From NCBI GenBank assembly GCA_002314055.1, contig DCBP01000064.1:1-5897 (forward strand): a DNA stretch of 5,897 nucleotides, given 5' to 3'. Each line of letters begins with the position of its first letter. Positions within the stretch are counted from its first letter, which is position 1. Origin of the DNA: Prevotella sp. UBA1104 (GTDB taxonomy: Bacteria > Bacteroidota > Bacteroidia > Bacteroidales > Bacteroidaceae). Below the pieces are notes generated by a model that saw only the letters and a program-made list of their open reading frames with translations, was not told where the DNA came from and did not search any database. The position numbers were made by a program, and so were the translations under genes. Below are positions 5,717 through 5,897 of the stretch, piece after piece.

Positions 5717-5897
5717 CATTTCATAACTTTTTATATCGTTATTTTTATAAATCAATATTTTTAACACGTTATTTCTTTCATTATCTCATTATATACATTA
5801 TTTATATAGGGAAAATGCAACTTGACTTTCGGATTTATACAGAAAAAAATATTCTCCCCCACTTAGGATAAAAAAAGATTCTTCCGTTAAATGCATA
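5717..5897. other. AT-rich intergenic DNA upstream of the leu promoter
   Basis: No gene is supported here on either strand. The stretch is strongly AT-rich. An exception is a short G5AG run on the minus strand (around 5855), flanked by T-runs. The only small ORF noticed starts at 5815 on the plus strand, encodes 18 residues and has no supporting signal. The next upstream gene lies outside the window. Confidence 0.6.

Noticed and set aside
5815..5871. 18-codon plus-strand ORF upstream of the leu promoter
   Set aside because: Too short, in AT-rich DNA, with no promoter or regulatory structure tied to it.

Overview
This window carries a complete leucine biosynthesis operon on the minus strand, read from right to left: promoter, leader with attenuator, leuA, leuC, leuD, leuB. 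The 5' part of a secreted TPR-repeat protein gene follows and runs off the left edge. The plus strand shows no convincing gene. The organism looks like a member of the Bacteroidales, most likely a Prevotella relative. The grounds are a promoter with the Bacteroidota -7 element TAnnTTTG, AT-rich start regions mostly without Shine-Dalgarno sequences, a LeuB with the Bacteroidota-style HGSWPQ segment, and a signal peptide ending in ADA-Q. This placement is inference; no marker gene is present.

Layout in transcription order: 5717-5897 is AT-rich DNA with no gene. A promoter lies at 5685-5716. A 28-codon leader ORF (5536-5622) has four leucines at codons 10, 12, 13 and 15, all CTA. It is followed by a terminator hairpin with a T-rich tail (5476-5512). 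A segment inside the leader ORF can pair with the 5' arm of that terminator as an antiterminator, and a segment just before the CTA codons can pair with the same antiterminator arm. This is the logic of classical ribosome-mediated attenuation. About 130 nt of further AT-rich leader precede leuA (3845-5341). leuC (2433-3824) follows after 20 nt. A 98-nt spacer with a 7-unit heptamer repeat leads to leuD (1732-2334), then 25 nt to leuB (645-1706). A weak terminator-like hairpin lies in the 36-nt gap before the TPR gene (608 to beyond position 1).

LeuA condenses 2-oxoisovalerate with acetyl-CoA, LeuCD isomerises 2-isopropylmalate to 3-isopropylmalate, and LeuB oxidises and decarboxylates it to 2-oxoisocaproate, one transamination from leucine. 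LeuA keeps a full C-terminal regulatory domain, so leucine probably acts twice: as an allosteric inhibitor of LeuA and, through charged tRNA-Leu, as a signal for termination in the leader. The attenuator is the most interesting item in the window. The leader gene is short and probably missing from routine annotation.
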